Position numbers and translations under genes: made by a program. Source: Anaerosolibacter sp. (lineage in GTDB: Bacteria; Bacillota; Clostridia; Peptostreptococcales; Thermotaleaceae). From it: a stretch of 64,000 bases of DNA. The DNA lies in the NCBI RefSeq assembly GCF_029240175.1, contig NZ_JARBTM010000006.1:1-64000 (forward strand). Reading direction: 5' to 3'. Below are positions 18,026 through 25,974 of this stretch, in pieces. Within the stretch, counting starts at the first letter, position 1, and each line of letters opens with the position of its first letter. The notes beneath the pieces are model-generated. The model was not told where the DNA came from. It worked only from the letters and a program-made list of their open reading frames with translations, and ran no database searches.

Positions 18026-18788
18026 CTATATCGACTCAAGCTGACGAATGGCTAGCTTATTCAAAAGCTGTAGCCTCTTCGGTTGCAATTTGCTCTGCTC
18101 TATTAAAATCGCATTATAGCTTTCCATATTAGCCAACACCAGTAATTGATTTAAGGTAGCATAATCTCTAATGTTTCCATTTTTATCTGGATTTTTTTCG
18201 CGCCACTGCTTAGCGGTTATGCCAAACAGTGCGACATTAAGCACATCGGCCTCGCTGGCAGAGGTTATGGATATTTGATATTGTGTCAGTTCTGGCGGAA
18301 TTAAATTTTCTTTGATAGCGTCAGTGTGAATTCTGTAATTCAGTTTTGAAATCTCACGATTTAGATTCCATCCCCAGGGAAAGCCGACTGCTTTCATCAT
18401 TTTTTAGCCTTTTATAGTCTTTTATTATATAGAGCTTAAACTCCGCCGAAATCCAAGAAGTAAATTCAAAAGCAATATCAGAATGAGCAAAGGTACCACC
18501 ATTTCTGCCTGATTTGGAAACAATACCGATTGCATTCGTACTATCAATCCATTTTTGAGGTGACAATGTAAAAGCGTTTGAACCTGCTTGATTTCTAAAG
18601 GAGTCGAATTCGACCCCTTTAAATTTATCATTATGTAATTGTTCCCAGAGACCCAAGAATTCAATTGTGTCCTTACTTCTCATCCAATTTTTAATGACAT
18701 CTTTGGGTTCATCACTTTTATAGCGTGCAATATCTGTAAGTGAAATAAATTCGTTCAGAAAATCTTCAGTATAGATAGCAATATCCAT
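18026..18788 (-). pseudogene. KilA-N domain protein, frameshifted
   Basis: The first frame (from 18788, MDIAIYTEDFLNEFISLTDI) carries the KilA-N domain and ends out of frame after SSRLSLG. The second frame resumes directly with GWNLNREISKLNYRIHTDAI ... ASEADVLNVALFGITAKQWR and runs to 18026. The switch lies in a four-base G run (CCCC on the plus strand, 18372-18375), so one extra G explains it. The 5' end also reads VKETIQAKG in frame without a start codon. KilA-N proteins are phage-type DNA-binding proteins. A sequencing error in the G run is possible. Confidence 0.75.
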
Positions 18789-18936
18789 ACCTTTGGCTTG
18801 AATTGTTTCTTTTACAGGTTAATCCTCCTCTTTGTTGGTGCCTTAATCTCTGAATAATCGATACAATTATTCTTATTATACTATATTTTACCAATATTCT
18901 CATTATTAGAATATAAACTTTTCGCCATCTATCTTT

Positions 18937-19975
18937 CTAGAAAAATATCTTAGCCTGTTCTTCATTTTTATAACAAATTATGCTATACGAATTAAAGATC
19001 TGAATTATATCAACTTTATCCCTGATTACACTTTCATCATAAGCGCCATTTTCACATACCGTTTCGCCAAGTACTTTCTTAATCCACTCCTCATCCATCG
19101 TAGGCGAGTTGGCACATGCGTCTTTCCCTTTTTCTATCCTTGTCGCACATCTCCAAGCCACCTTACCCCTTTCCATTCTTCTCCGATAAGATGCACCACA
19201 ATCTCCACAAATAAGCAAATTTCCTAAAAGATATTTACCGTTATATTTGCTTGCGCTGGACTCTACTGTTCCATTTTCCGTATGAATTAATCTTGCACGC
19301 CGAGCCATTTCTTCCTGAACCTTATCGAGCACTTCGGCAGAAATAATAGCTGGATGGCTGTCTTTTACATAATACCGGCTACGCTGTCCGACATTCTTGA
19401 CTTTCCTGCCTGTCATAAAATCTTCCGTATATGTCTTTTGAAGCAAAGTATCGCCTTTTTCGAACTTGTGTCGAAATCCCCACTGAATATTCTCGCTGAT
19501 ATTTCTGCTTTCGTCTTGTGCCAGCATTCCCCTCAGTGTAATCTCAAATTCAGAGTCCATTTTGGCTGAAGCTAAGTTCTCATTTTCAAAATGCATATTG
19601 ATCCCTCGCTCTCTTAAGAATCTTATAATTTTCAACCTAATTTTCAAAACCTCTAAAGTATCTCTTGACAGCCTGCTGATTGATTTTATAATGATGTAAT
19701 CGATTTTGCCTTTTGCTGCTTTCTTGAGCATTTTGTCCAGCCCGGTTCTGCTGCTTCGACGCAGTCCGCTTTCGACGTCAAAGAACACACCGGCAAAAAT
19801 CCAGTTGGGATGACTTCGTATCATTTTCTTATAAGTTTTTATCTGAAGCTCCAAGCTGCGCATCTGCGCTGGACCAAATGTGCTGACCCGGCAATAGGTG
19901 GCAACTTTAAGCTTTTTATTCTTTTTAGGTATAGCCTGTATAATCCTGATATTTTCATTTGCGTTCCTTCATCAT
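18937..19975 (-). pseudogene. Large serine recombinase, internally deleted and start-damaged
   Basis: The resolvase domain is present: VATYCRVST with the catalytic serine at about 19890, then IKSISRLSRDTLEVL and EFEITLRGMLAQDESRNISE. A C-terminal zinc ribbon follows (LLICGDCGASYRRR ... WRCATR). Between them FEKGD joins straight to TLLQKTYTEDF. In full-length relatives a recombinase domain of some 70 residues normally separates these, so there is an in-frame deletion, perhaps between repeated Gly-Asp codons. The reading frame through VATYCRVS has no start; ATG-ATG (19970-19975) lies in another frame, implying a second lesion. It is the only recombinase in the array. Confidence 0.75.
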
Positions 19976-20012
19976 CTATGAAAATGAGCAAGTCCATTTA
20001 TATTCTATAATA

Positions 20013-21103
20013 GCTTGTTGAATAATTAGTTTATGGCTTTCCAATCCATACCATTTTGAAATAAATTCCTATTTATTCCAAGGAAACTTATTAGATGTAA
20101 CTCATTGGTCGTTAGCAACTGATTTTTCAATAAGGTATAAAAATAATGTCCACATTACATGGGATTTGTATTTGTGTAGTCCATGTAATCTTGGATTTTC
20201 AAGGTCATAGCGTAGCTTCAGTATGGAAAATAACCTTTCAATGGTGATTCTTTGTTTATATATCTTTTCTCCGATAGGAGAATCCATAAAATAATAGTTT
20301 CGTTTTCTATACTCGTTCTTAATATTATCAACAGATTTAGATTTTCTAAGATTTACATCAGTAACCAAATGGAAAGATAACTCTTCGCATAAGTTAAACA
20401 GCTTGACACTATCATAGGCAGCGTCACCTAACAATGCGAAGATATCATAGTCCTTGAGCTTAAGGATCAAGTCCTTACAGTTACTATCGTAAACATTTGC
20501 CGTAGTAAAGTGAAATTCCAAGGGAACTAAGTCAGCCGAGCTAACCAGGTGAAGTTTATATCCTTTATACCACCCTAGTCGGGTAGATTTACCTGATTTA
20601 GCTTCAGAATCAAACCTAGAACTTCTTAATGCTGTAGAATCTATAGAGCAAATTCTCAAGTCAGGGCTCAATAAGAGAACAAACATCCTATATATTTGAT
20701 AAAACAAAGACTTTTCAATCTCTTTTGCCCTAATACAGAAAGTAGAATGGTCAGGAATGTCAGAAAGTCCAAGCAGTTTTGCTGTTAGGATATCGGTAGA
20801 TAGTTTCCATTCCAGTTCTCTTAAGCAATAGATTCTATTCATTACCTTATATAACAGGCATTGGATGATTTGTAGGTCTGAGTATTTCTTGGGTCTTCCA
20901 AGACTTTTGGACTTAAGTTTAGAATCCAGCTTATCATATACCTTTTGTAATTTTTTACAAATTGCATAAAAGGGGTTATCAAGTATCTTGTTAAGTGCTA
21001 CAATCATAACAGTCGTCCTTTCTAGGGATTGTTTTGGTCGTGCTTAACATGATACTAGAAAATGGGCGACTTTTTTATTGGTAATTTTAGTTATTCAACA
21101 ACC
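20013..21103 (-). mobile_element. Insertion sequence, DDE transposase (IS4/IS5-type), about 1.1 kb
   Basis: Imperfect terminal inverted repeats bound the transposase: TTGTTGAATAATTAG at 20015-20029 and the complement of TTAGTTATTCAACAA at 21088-21102. I could not identify a target-site duplication. It lies in unit 8 between the damaged recombinase and the terminator of tail copy R9. Confidence 0.7.
20102..21007 (-). CDS. IS4/IS5-superfamily transposase
   Basis: 301 residues, apparently full length. DDE positions are visible: first Asp in RICSIDSTALRSSRF, second in ALLGDAAYDSVKLF, and the glutamate in KQRITIERLFSILKLRYDLE (the R-x-x-I-E-R signature). The N-terminal GRPKKYSDLQIIQCLLYKVM is the usual DNA-binding start of this class. 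It is complete, so the IS may be active, and it post-dates assembly of unit 8 if the recombinase was once intact. Confidence 0.85.
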   Translation of the reverse strand: MIVALNKILDNPFYAICKKLQKVYDKLDSKLKSKSLGRPKKYSDLQIIQCLLYKVMNRIYCLRELEWKLSTDILTAKLLGLSDIPDHSTFCIRAKEIEKSLFYQIYRMFVLLLSPDLRICSIDSTALRSSRFDSEAKSGKSTRLGWYKGYKLHLVSSADLVPLEFHFTTANVYDSNCKDLILKLKDYDIFALLGDAAYDSVKLFNLCEELSFHLVTDVNLRKSKSVDNIKNEYRKRNYYFMDSPIGEKIYKQRITIERLFSILKLRYDLENPRLHGLHKYKSHVMWTLFLYLIEKSVANDQ

Positions 21104-21110
21104 TATATAA

Positions 21111-21141
21111 AAGAAAAGACGTGAAATCATCCTTTCACGTC
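21111..21141 (-). terminator. Terminator after tail copy R9
   Basis: Stem GACGTGAAA/TTTCACGTC with a short loop, followed on the minus strand by a TTTTCTTTT run; 40 nt after the R9 stop. Confidence 0.7.
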
Positions 21142-21181
21142 AAAACATGTTTTCATCTACAATCCACAAGCCCTTGAAATC

Positions 21182-21247
21182 TCAGCATTTTTCGTTCTGC
21201 AACAGGACTATGGATTCCACATGCATGGTGTGTTATAGTTAGCATAT
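21182..21247 (-). repeat. rlmD-tail copy R9
   Basis: Minus-strand frame reads HTMHVESIVLLQNEKC then TGA, a distinct tail with its own terminator; arm ATATGCTAACTATA. Confidence 0.85.
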
Positions 21248-21270
21248 ATTAGCTTGTAGTCAATGTAAAC

Positions 21271-21299
21271 ATGTCAATGAAACCGTCCCTCTGTCGCAT
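21271..21299. repeat. REP-like palindrome near the cassette end (unit 9)
   Basis: ATGTCAATGAAACCGTCCCT then CTGTCGCAT: same type as 5873-5899, again within about 40 nt of the array arm. Confidence 0.45.
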
Positions 21300-21354
21300 T
21301 GTTACATTCATTTTCAACCTTGATCACCACTCTGGCTTCATCTCTAGAATCTAT

Positions 21355-22188
21355 TTATAATTCAAACAGCATACCATCATGCGAAACTAGTAATCCATGT
21401 TTCTCCATTTCCTTGCATAACTCCTCATGCGTACTCCCGCAGGTGTGTGTAAAGTGATGTGTTACAAAAACTGTGCTCTCATCAGCTGTCCCATTTTCAT
21501 AAAATCTTTCCTTTACCTTAAGATTCTCAGGAATCCCCATATGACTACTATTAATTCCATATGAATGTAGCCCGAAGGTGCAATCTAGAAATACTAGGTC
21601 CAAATGCATACCTTTTAAATATTCAAAAGTCACATCTGGATAATAGCCAGAGTCATTGCCAAATAATACACGTTTTCCGCCTTTTTCAACTACATACATA
21701 TAGCATTTCTCATCTTTCATATGTATTGCCTGTAAGGTGTGAATTGTATAATCACCTATAGAAAATGGCACAAATTCAGTCGGTACATTAAATTCAATAT
21801 TATTTTTCACTTCATCCATAGGCTTGCCGCGATCCATGTTATCATATATTTCCTTTACAGCAGGAGTTGAATACACTTTTAATACGCTTTCACATAATTC
21901 AGCGGCATAATATCCTCCCCTATAACGAAATATTGTAGGGTTGTAATGATCTATATGCGAATGTGTTATCAATAGGTATTTCAATTTTGATAATGTTATG
22001 TTCTCATTTAAAGAGTGATAGTAGGTATCATCTCCAAAATCAATCATCAAATCATTATTGACATAAAACTGAGAACGAGTCCTTATGTTCTTTCCCCCTG
22101 CCTTGCGAGCTTTTATACATGAGTCACAGTTACAGAATATTGCCGGAAATCCTTCAGATGCTCCAGACCCTAATACTTTTATTTTCAT
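21355..22188 (-). CDS. MBL-fold metal-dependent hydrolase (PhnP-like)
   Basis: 277 residues after AAGGAGGATA. Metallo-beta-lactamase fold with the metal motif THSHIDHYNP, further ligands in LFGNDSGYY and the late HHFTH. The N-terminal MKIKVLGSGASEGFPAIFCN and CDSCIKAR segments are characteristic of the PhnP-like phosphodiesterase branch. The substrate is unknown. Sole gene of unit 9. Confidence 0.82.
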   Translation of the reverse strand: MKIKVLGSGASEGFPAIFCNCDSCIKARKAGGKNIRTRSQFYVNNDLMIDFGDDTYYHSLNENITLSKLKYLLITHSHIDHYNPTIFRYRGGYYAAELCESVLKVYSTPAVKEIYDNMDRGKPMDEVKNNIEFNVPTEFVPFSIGDYTIHTLQAIHMKDEKCYMYVVEKGGKRVLFGNDSGYYPDVTFEYLKGMHLDLVFLDCTFGLHSYGINSSHMGIPENLKVKERFYENGTADESTVFVTHHFTHTCGSTHEELCKEMEKHGLLVSHDGMLFEL

Positions 22189-22316
22189 TTATATATCCTC
22201 CTTACTTTTTTCGGGAGATGATTTCCTTCCCTATATGATTGCTTCTACAATATGGTATATTTTTCCTTCGAGAATATAGGTAAGGTACAAGACTTAAGAA
22301 CTTATTTTCAAATAAT

Positions 22317-22349
22317 AACCCTCTGTTTGCCTATTGCAACAGAGGGTTT
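22317..22349 (-). terminator. Terminator after tail copy R10
   Basis: Stem AACCCTCTGTT/AACAGAGGGTT; similar in sequence and position to the terminator after the live rlmD. Confidence 0.7.
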
Positions 22350-22361
22350 TAAACTTGTTTT

Positions 22362-22421
22362 CTATTCCCTAACCACCAAGGCTACGGTCTCACAATGAGT
22401 GGTGTGTTGCAGTTAGCATAT
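22362..22421 (-). repeat. rlmD-tail copy R10
   Basis: Minus-strand frame reads HTTHCETVALVVRE then TAG, the same tail class as the live gene; arm ATATGCTAACTGCA. Confidence 0.85.
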
Positions 22422-22548
22422 GTATTGCTACCCCAATATTACTACAAGATCAAAACCTTTTCTATTATCAATGTAGCCCGTGGGACAATATACCTGTCCC
22501 TTCGTCCCTTTTTACTTGAATATTTGATTGAATGGTTGATAAAAAAGA

Positions 22549-22587
22549 AAATCTACAAAAGAGCATTTAACTCCTTTATAGATTTTT
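22549..22587 (-). terminator. Terminator of the VbhA-like antitoxin gene
   Basis: Stem AAATCTA/TAGATTT extended by CAAAAGAG/CTCCTTTA with an A/T-rich loop and a U-run on the minus strand; directly after the stop codon. Confidence 0.6.
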
Positions 22588-22592
22588 AACTA

Positions 22593-22775
22593 TTACATAG
22601 ATCTCTTTTTCAATGTCGTTCTAACCTGCTTTAAGCTAACTTCTCCATCAATATATGATTCGAATAATTCTATTTCCTTCTGAGATGGCTCAGTATTATT
22701 CATATCATTAATTGACATTGCATAGTCAACCTCTCTTCTTCTCTTTTCCATTTCCCTAACTGATATTTTACTCAT
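22593..22775 (-). CDS. VbhA-like Fic antitoxin (orphan)
   Basis: 60 residues after AAAGGAG. The order REMEKRRREVDYAMSINDMN followed by EPSQKEIELFESYIDGEVSL matches VbhA-type antitoxins, which block Fic AMP-transferases with an inhibitory helix of type (S/T)-x-x-x-E-(G/N). Here the helix region is SINDMN, with Met where Glu is expected. No Fic gene is in the window, so it is an orphan in unit 10. Confidence 0.6.
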   Translation of the reverse strand: MSKISVREMEKRRREVDYAMSINDMNNTEPSQKEIELFESYIDGEVSLKQVRTTLKKRSM

Positions 22776-22937
22776 GGCTTTTCTCCTTTAGAGGCTGGCT
22801 ATTCAGTTCTCTTATTTTCAGTATATCACAGATGCTACAGCTTAGGTTCTCTTTTGCAAATTTTACTTTCGATCCTAGCATCATGCCCCACAATGTAAAG
22901 GGGTCGGTTTGACACCAGTATCTTTCTTACTTTCTCT

Positions 22938-23002
22938 CTATTTATTTATTCTCTCTACTCTCACGACAGCCTCAACATGCATGGTGTGTTGCAGTTAGCA
23001 TG
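22938..23002 (-). repeat. rlmD-tail copy R11
   Basis: Minus-strand frame reads HTMHVEAVVRVERINK then TAG; arm ACATGCTAACTGCA. Confidence 0.85.
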
Positions 23003-23026
23003 TATCTAACTCGCTTGAAATATACC

Positions 23027-23052
23027 ATGCCACGGAACCGTCACCTGTCATA
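23027..23052. repeat. REP-like palindrome near the cassette end (unit 11)
   Basis: CATGCCACGGAACCGTCACC then TGTCAT: decayed member of the same short inverted repeat family. Confidence 0.4.
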
Positions 23053-23090
23053 TAATAAAGCTTGATTATACTGCCAACTAACATTATAAA

Positions 23091-23123
23091 TTAAAAACTC
23101 CCCAGATTTTTAGCATGAGGGAG
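23091..23123 (-). terminator. Terminator in unit 11, before the cassette end
   Basis: CTCCC/GGGAG stem with T-run on the minus strand. It lies downstream (minus strand) of the membrane-protein gene and on the gene side of the R11 arm, so it most likely ends that gene's transcript. Confidence 0.6.
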
Positions 23124-23254
23124 CCTACAATACAATTAATCTTCTAAAAATTTTTATTCTTTCAGTTCACCTATAGATAACATTTGCACAAAAATTGATT
23201 ATACACAAAAATAACAAAGTATTCATCATACTTTTAAAAATAGTACAATTGTGT

Positions 23255-23752
23255 CTAAGCTTCTGAATCTTCAATAAGGTAGATTAAGTACTCTATCGTA
23301 ATACGCTCATGCATCCTTATGTTATTGAATAACACCTTTATCGTATTTATAGGCCCAAGCGGGAATGCCCACCAACCAAATAATAATGTGGTAATAGAAT
23401 ATACAAAATTAATTAAATAAGTGTGATGATAATCTTTAATCAAAAATCGAGACGGCGCTTTAAACGAAAAAAACAATATCGAGATACATGCACTACATCT
23501 TACGATTTCAGTATCTGGTGTTATTCTTATTCCATTATACTCAGCTTTTCCGTCATAAATACATTCTTTGTTTTCCATTGCCCAGATACAAAAGTCATTT
23601 GAATAATCTCTCTCCTTCTTGAAAAAATAAAATATACCAAATATTAGTGTAGCGAAAGCAAAGCTAAATAGTGCAACTTCAATATTGCCATTTATTAATT
23701 GATATATCCCAACTCCAATATATACTGCAATAAAAAATAATAATCCCCACAT
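23255..23752 (-). CDS. Hypothetical membrane protein
   Basis: 165 residues after GGTGGGTG. Two hydrophobic segments at the N-terminus (WGLLFFIAVYIGVGIYQLI and ALFSFAFATLIFGIFYF) and one or two near residues 105-135 (YLINFVYSITTLLFGWWAFP). A central soluble part contains three cysteines (CIYDGKAEYNGIRI ... RCSACIS). No family recognised. Sole gene of unit 11; about 240 bases upstream of it (23753-23990) show no other gene. Confidence 0.6.
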   Translation of the reverse strand: MWGLLFFIAVYIGVGIYQLINGNIEVALFSFAFATLIFGIFYFFKKERDYSNDFCIWAMENKECIYDGKAEYNGIRITPDTEIVRCSACISILFFSFKAPSRFLIKDYHHTYLINFVYSITTLLFGWWAFPLGPINTIKVLFNNIRMHERITIEYLIYLIEDSEA

Positions 23753-23996
23753 GTATTTTCACCCACCCCCTCTATTCCAACTGTCTAACTTTTCACTATT
23801 ATTCTATAGTCAATTTCTAAGTTTGTATGTCGCATTTTGTAGAAACGTATAAAAACAGTTCTATGGACCTAGAAATCGTCTCTCTCAAATAATGTTCTGT
23901 GCGAAGTTTTAACTGAACATAAATTAGCTTAGTTCTTCTCTTCAATTAAAGAGCATTCAATATTTGCAGACTATTAGCAAACAATATCTGCTTATT

Positions 23997-24027
23997 AAAA
24001 AAGCACCTATCCATCAGATAGATGCCT
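23997..24027 (-). terminator. Terminator after tail copy R12
   Basis: GGCATCTATC/GGATAGGTGC stem with a TGAT loop and a T6 run on the minus strand, immediately after the R12 stop codon. Confidence 0.75.
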
Positions 24028-24031
24028 ATTC

Positions 24032-24092
24032 TTATTTCTGATTTAATTTTACCACCACTTCGACATGCATGGTGTGTTGCTGTTAGCATATG
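24032..24092 (-). repeat. rlmD-tail copy R12
   Basis: Minus-strand frame reads HTMHVEVVVKLNQK then TAA, followed at once by its own terminator; arm ATATGCTAACAGCA. Confidence 0.85.
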
Positions 24093-24136
24093 TAGAGCCT
24101 GTTTTAAATAATTGAACATCATCTAACCAATAGTTA

Positions 24137-25006
24137 TCATGCCTTGCTATATTCATCCACAAATTCTATAATAGCTTTTACTACTGCTTCTAAATTCTGC
24201 ATATATAATGCATGACCTACACCTTTAATCTCGATATATTTAAGGTTTCCAATCAATGTTTGGGCATGGCTTATATCAATATTTCTTATCAAACTCCCAT
24301 GTTTTTCTTCTCCCTTGATTATTAATACAGGACATTTAATTTGTAAGAAAATCCTATCGATATTGTATGCTGAATAAGTTTCATCAAATCGATCAATAAT
24401 TGATGTCAACATATCAGGATCATTTTGTTTTAGGCTTTCAGCCATAAAGTCAAACCAAGGATGGTTTTTACCAAATACTTCATATGCCGGAACAGTATTA
24501 TCTTCTCCGGGAATAGCTACTTGCATTCGTTTTAGTTCTTCAGCAATCTCTTCAACATTCATAGTTCTTGACCATTCTCTCCATAACATCGTCATCTCTT
24601 TTTGATCATCCGAGTGCTTTTTTAACACGCCAAGTGAAATTGGTGAATCACCAATAATAATTGCTTTCACTATTTTCGGGTAATATGCCGCCAACAATTC
24701 TGCAATCATTCCCCCCAGCGAGTGTCCAAATACTATAACTTGTTTTTGAATACGCATTTCTATGAACTCTTTTACATCAGTCACGTAATCTTGAATTTTA
24801 TACTGGCCTGATACACGATCTGTTTTTCCATGACCCCTGAGGTCTATGGCATATACATGGTATTTACCTGCTAACTCTGGAATTAAATCCTTAAATGTCT
24901 GTAATCTTGAAGACCCTCCATGTAGCAGTAAAATAGTTATATCACCAGTACCACTTTCAACATAATTTATTGATATTCTCCCCGTATTAAAGATTTTCTC
25001 ATTCAT
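24137..25006 (-). CDS. Alpha/beta hydrolase
   Basis: 289 residues from the ATG after GGAGGTGG; an ATG 15 nt earlier overlaps that site. Alpha/beta hydrolase fold with oxyanion region LLLHGGSSRLQTF, DLRGHGKTDR, nucleophile elbow VFGHSLGGMIAELL, acid region CPVLIIKGEEKHGSL and catalytic His in IKGVGHALYMQN. Substrate unknown; could be an esterase or lactonase. Sole gene of unit 12. Confidence 0.85.
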   Translation of the reverse strand: MNEKIFNTGRISINYVESGTGDITILLLHGGSSRLQTFKDLIPELAGKYHVYAIDLRGHGKTDRVSGQYKIQDYVTDVKEFIEMRIQKQVIVFGHSLGGMIAELLAAYYPKIVKAIIIGDSPISLGVLKKHSDDQKEMTMLWREWSRTMNVEEIAEELKRMQVAIPGEDNTVPAYEVFGKNHPWFDFMAESLKQNDPDMLTSIIDRFDETYSAYNIDRIFLQIKCPVLIIKGEEKHGSLIRNIDISHAQTLIGNLKYIEIKGVGHALYMQNLEAVVKAIIEFVDEYSKA

Positions 25007-25297
25007 TAATTCCACCTCCAAACGTATCCTCTATTGTACAGTATTATAGTTTCATTTATAATTCTATATTTCTTACCATTCTTTTGGTATAATATATATA
25101 GTGATTCAATCAACATCTTACAATTTATTGTAACAACTATTTTCAATATTTTAAGCATTGTGTCACACTCCATCACATACTCCCCTTACATTCCAATCCA
25201 TATATTTACCCCGTTACCTATTGGTTTTATATGTATTTATAAGAGGAATTACTTTCTCTTCTTGTAAATCTACATATAAAGGTGTTGCTGTCTATGT
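25007..25297 (-). other. Region upstream of the hydrolase; no gene seen
   Basis: About 290 AT-rich bases between the hydrolase start and the R13 terminator. Nothing recognisable beyond a plausible promoter for the hydrolase. Confidence 0.35.
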
Positions 25298-25330
25298 AAA
25301 AATTCCCTCAAGCTTCAGTCTGAGGGAATA
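25298..25330 (-). terminator. Terminator after tail copy R13
   Basis: Perfect ATTCCCTCA/TGAGGGAAT stem with a T-run on the minus strand, about 55 nt after the R13 stop codon. Confidence 0.75.
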
Positions 25331-25382
25331 TAATATAACCTTCAATTTTTATAATTATTCATAACAATTCTTTACTTTCGAT

Positions 25383-25444
25383 TTATTCTCTCTCAATTCT
25401 CACGACAGTCTCAACATGTATGGTGTGTTCTAGTTAGCATATAA
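25383..25444 (-). repeat. rlmD-tail copy R13 (closest to the live gene)
   Basis: Minus-strand frame reads HTIHVETVVRIERE then TAA; arm ATATGCTAACTAGA. If the last unit inserted next to rlmD, this was the RlmD C-terminus before that event. Confidence 0.85.
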
Positions 25445-25453
25445 AAAGTGCTT

Positions 25454-25477
25454 GAGTGCGGTGCCTGACACCATACT
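25454..25477. repeat. REP-like palindrome near the cassette end (unit 13)
   Basis: GTGCGGTGCCTGACACCATA: a GGTGTCAGGCACC-type palindrome just inside the arm of unit 13. A relative of another type (TCGGTTTGACACC) lies at 22912-22925. Confidence 0.4.
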
Positions 25478-25539
25478 TAAATTTTCTAACATTACATTCC
25501 CGGGAACATATCAATCAAAGTTTTCTCGTTGTTAAAGCA

Positions 25540-25902
25540 CTACTTCATATTTTCTTTGATTCTAAACCGAACTATCCGTTTTACTAGCTCCAAAGGAAGC
25601 TCTTTATCTATGGGAAATTGAATAGTATTTTTTTCGTTAGTCTTATAATCGCGCAATTCATCCCTGAAGAATGTAATTGCAGCAGGACTGCAGTAGAAGC
25701 CAATATGTTTTTTATACGCCGCAAACTGTACCAAAAAGCCATTCTGATTATACGTAGGCGCACCCCATGCAATTTTTTCATTTGCGTCAGGTGCCGCCTC
25801 TCTTATTGCGTTTCTCAGATCTATTAGTTTCTGCTTCGGTTTTTCTTCAAACTGGTCGATATACCCATCAACCGTCAGAATATTGGTTTTTTCTTCCTTC
25901 AT
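25540..25902 (-). CDS. DUF1801/YdhG-like protein
   Basis: 120 residues from the ATG after GGAGGG. DUF1801 (YdhG/YjbR-like fold) features: VDGYIDQFEEKPKQKLIDLR, EKIAWGAPTYNQNGFLVQFA, HIGFYCSP and C-terminal ELVKRIVRFRIKEN. Often annotated as iron-chaperone-like, without firm function. Last gene of unit 13, downstream of the nitroreductase. Confidence 0.8.
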   Translation of the reverse strand: MKEEKTNILTVDGYIDQFEEKPKQKLIDLRNAIREAAPDANEKIAWGAPTYNQNGFLVQFAAYKKHIGFYCSPAAITFFRDELRDYKTNEKNTIQFPIDKELPLELVKRIVRFRIKENMK

Positions 25903-25974
25903 AATACCCTCCGATAATGTAAACACTCTACTCACAACGAGTTCAAATTAATGAAAGTTATTTTACAGATAAAG

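Noticed and set aside
20003-21110. Target-site duplication of the IS
   Set aside because: Flanks TATAATAGC and CTATATAA show no convincing direct repeat.
685-25444. Classical integron with attC sites
   Set aside because: The repeat contains GTTAGCA and TGCTAAC but not the GTTRRRY/RYYYAAC core pair, has no attC-like imperfect hairpin of the usual layout, and there is no tyrosine integrase. The copies instead encode rlmD tails.
685-25444. CRISPR array
   Set aside because: The repeat spacing is 0.4-11 kb with genes between, and there are no cas genes.
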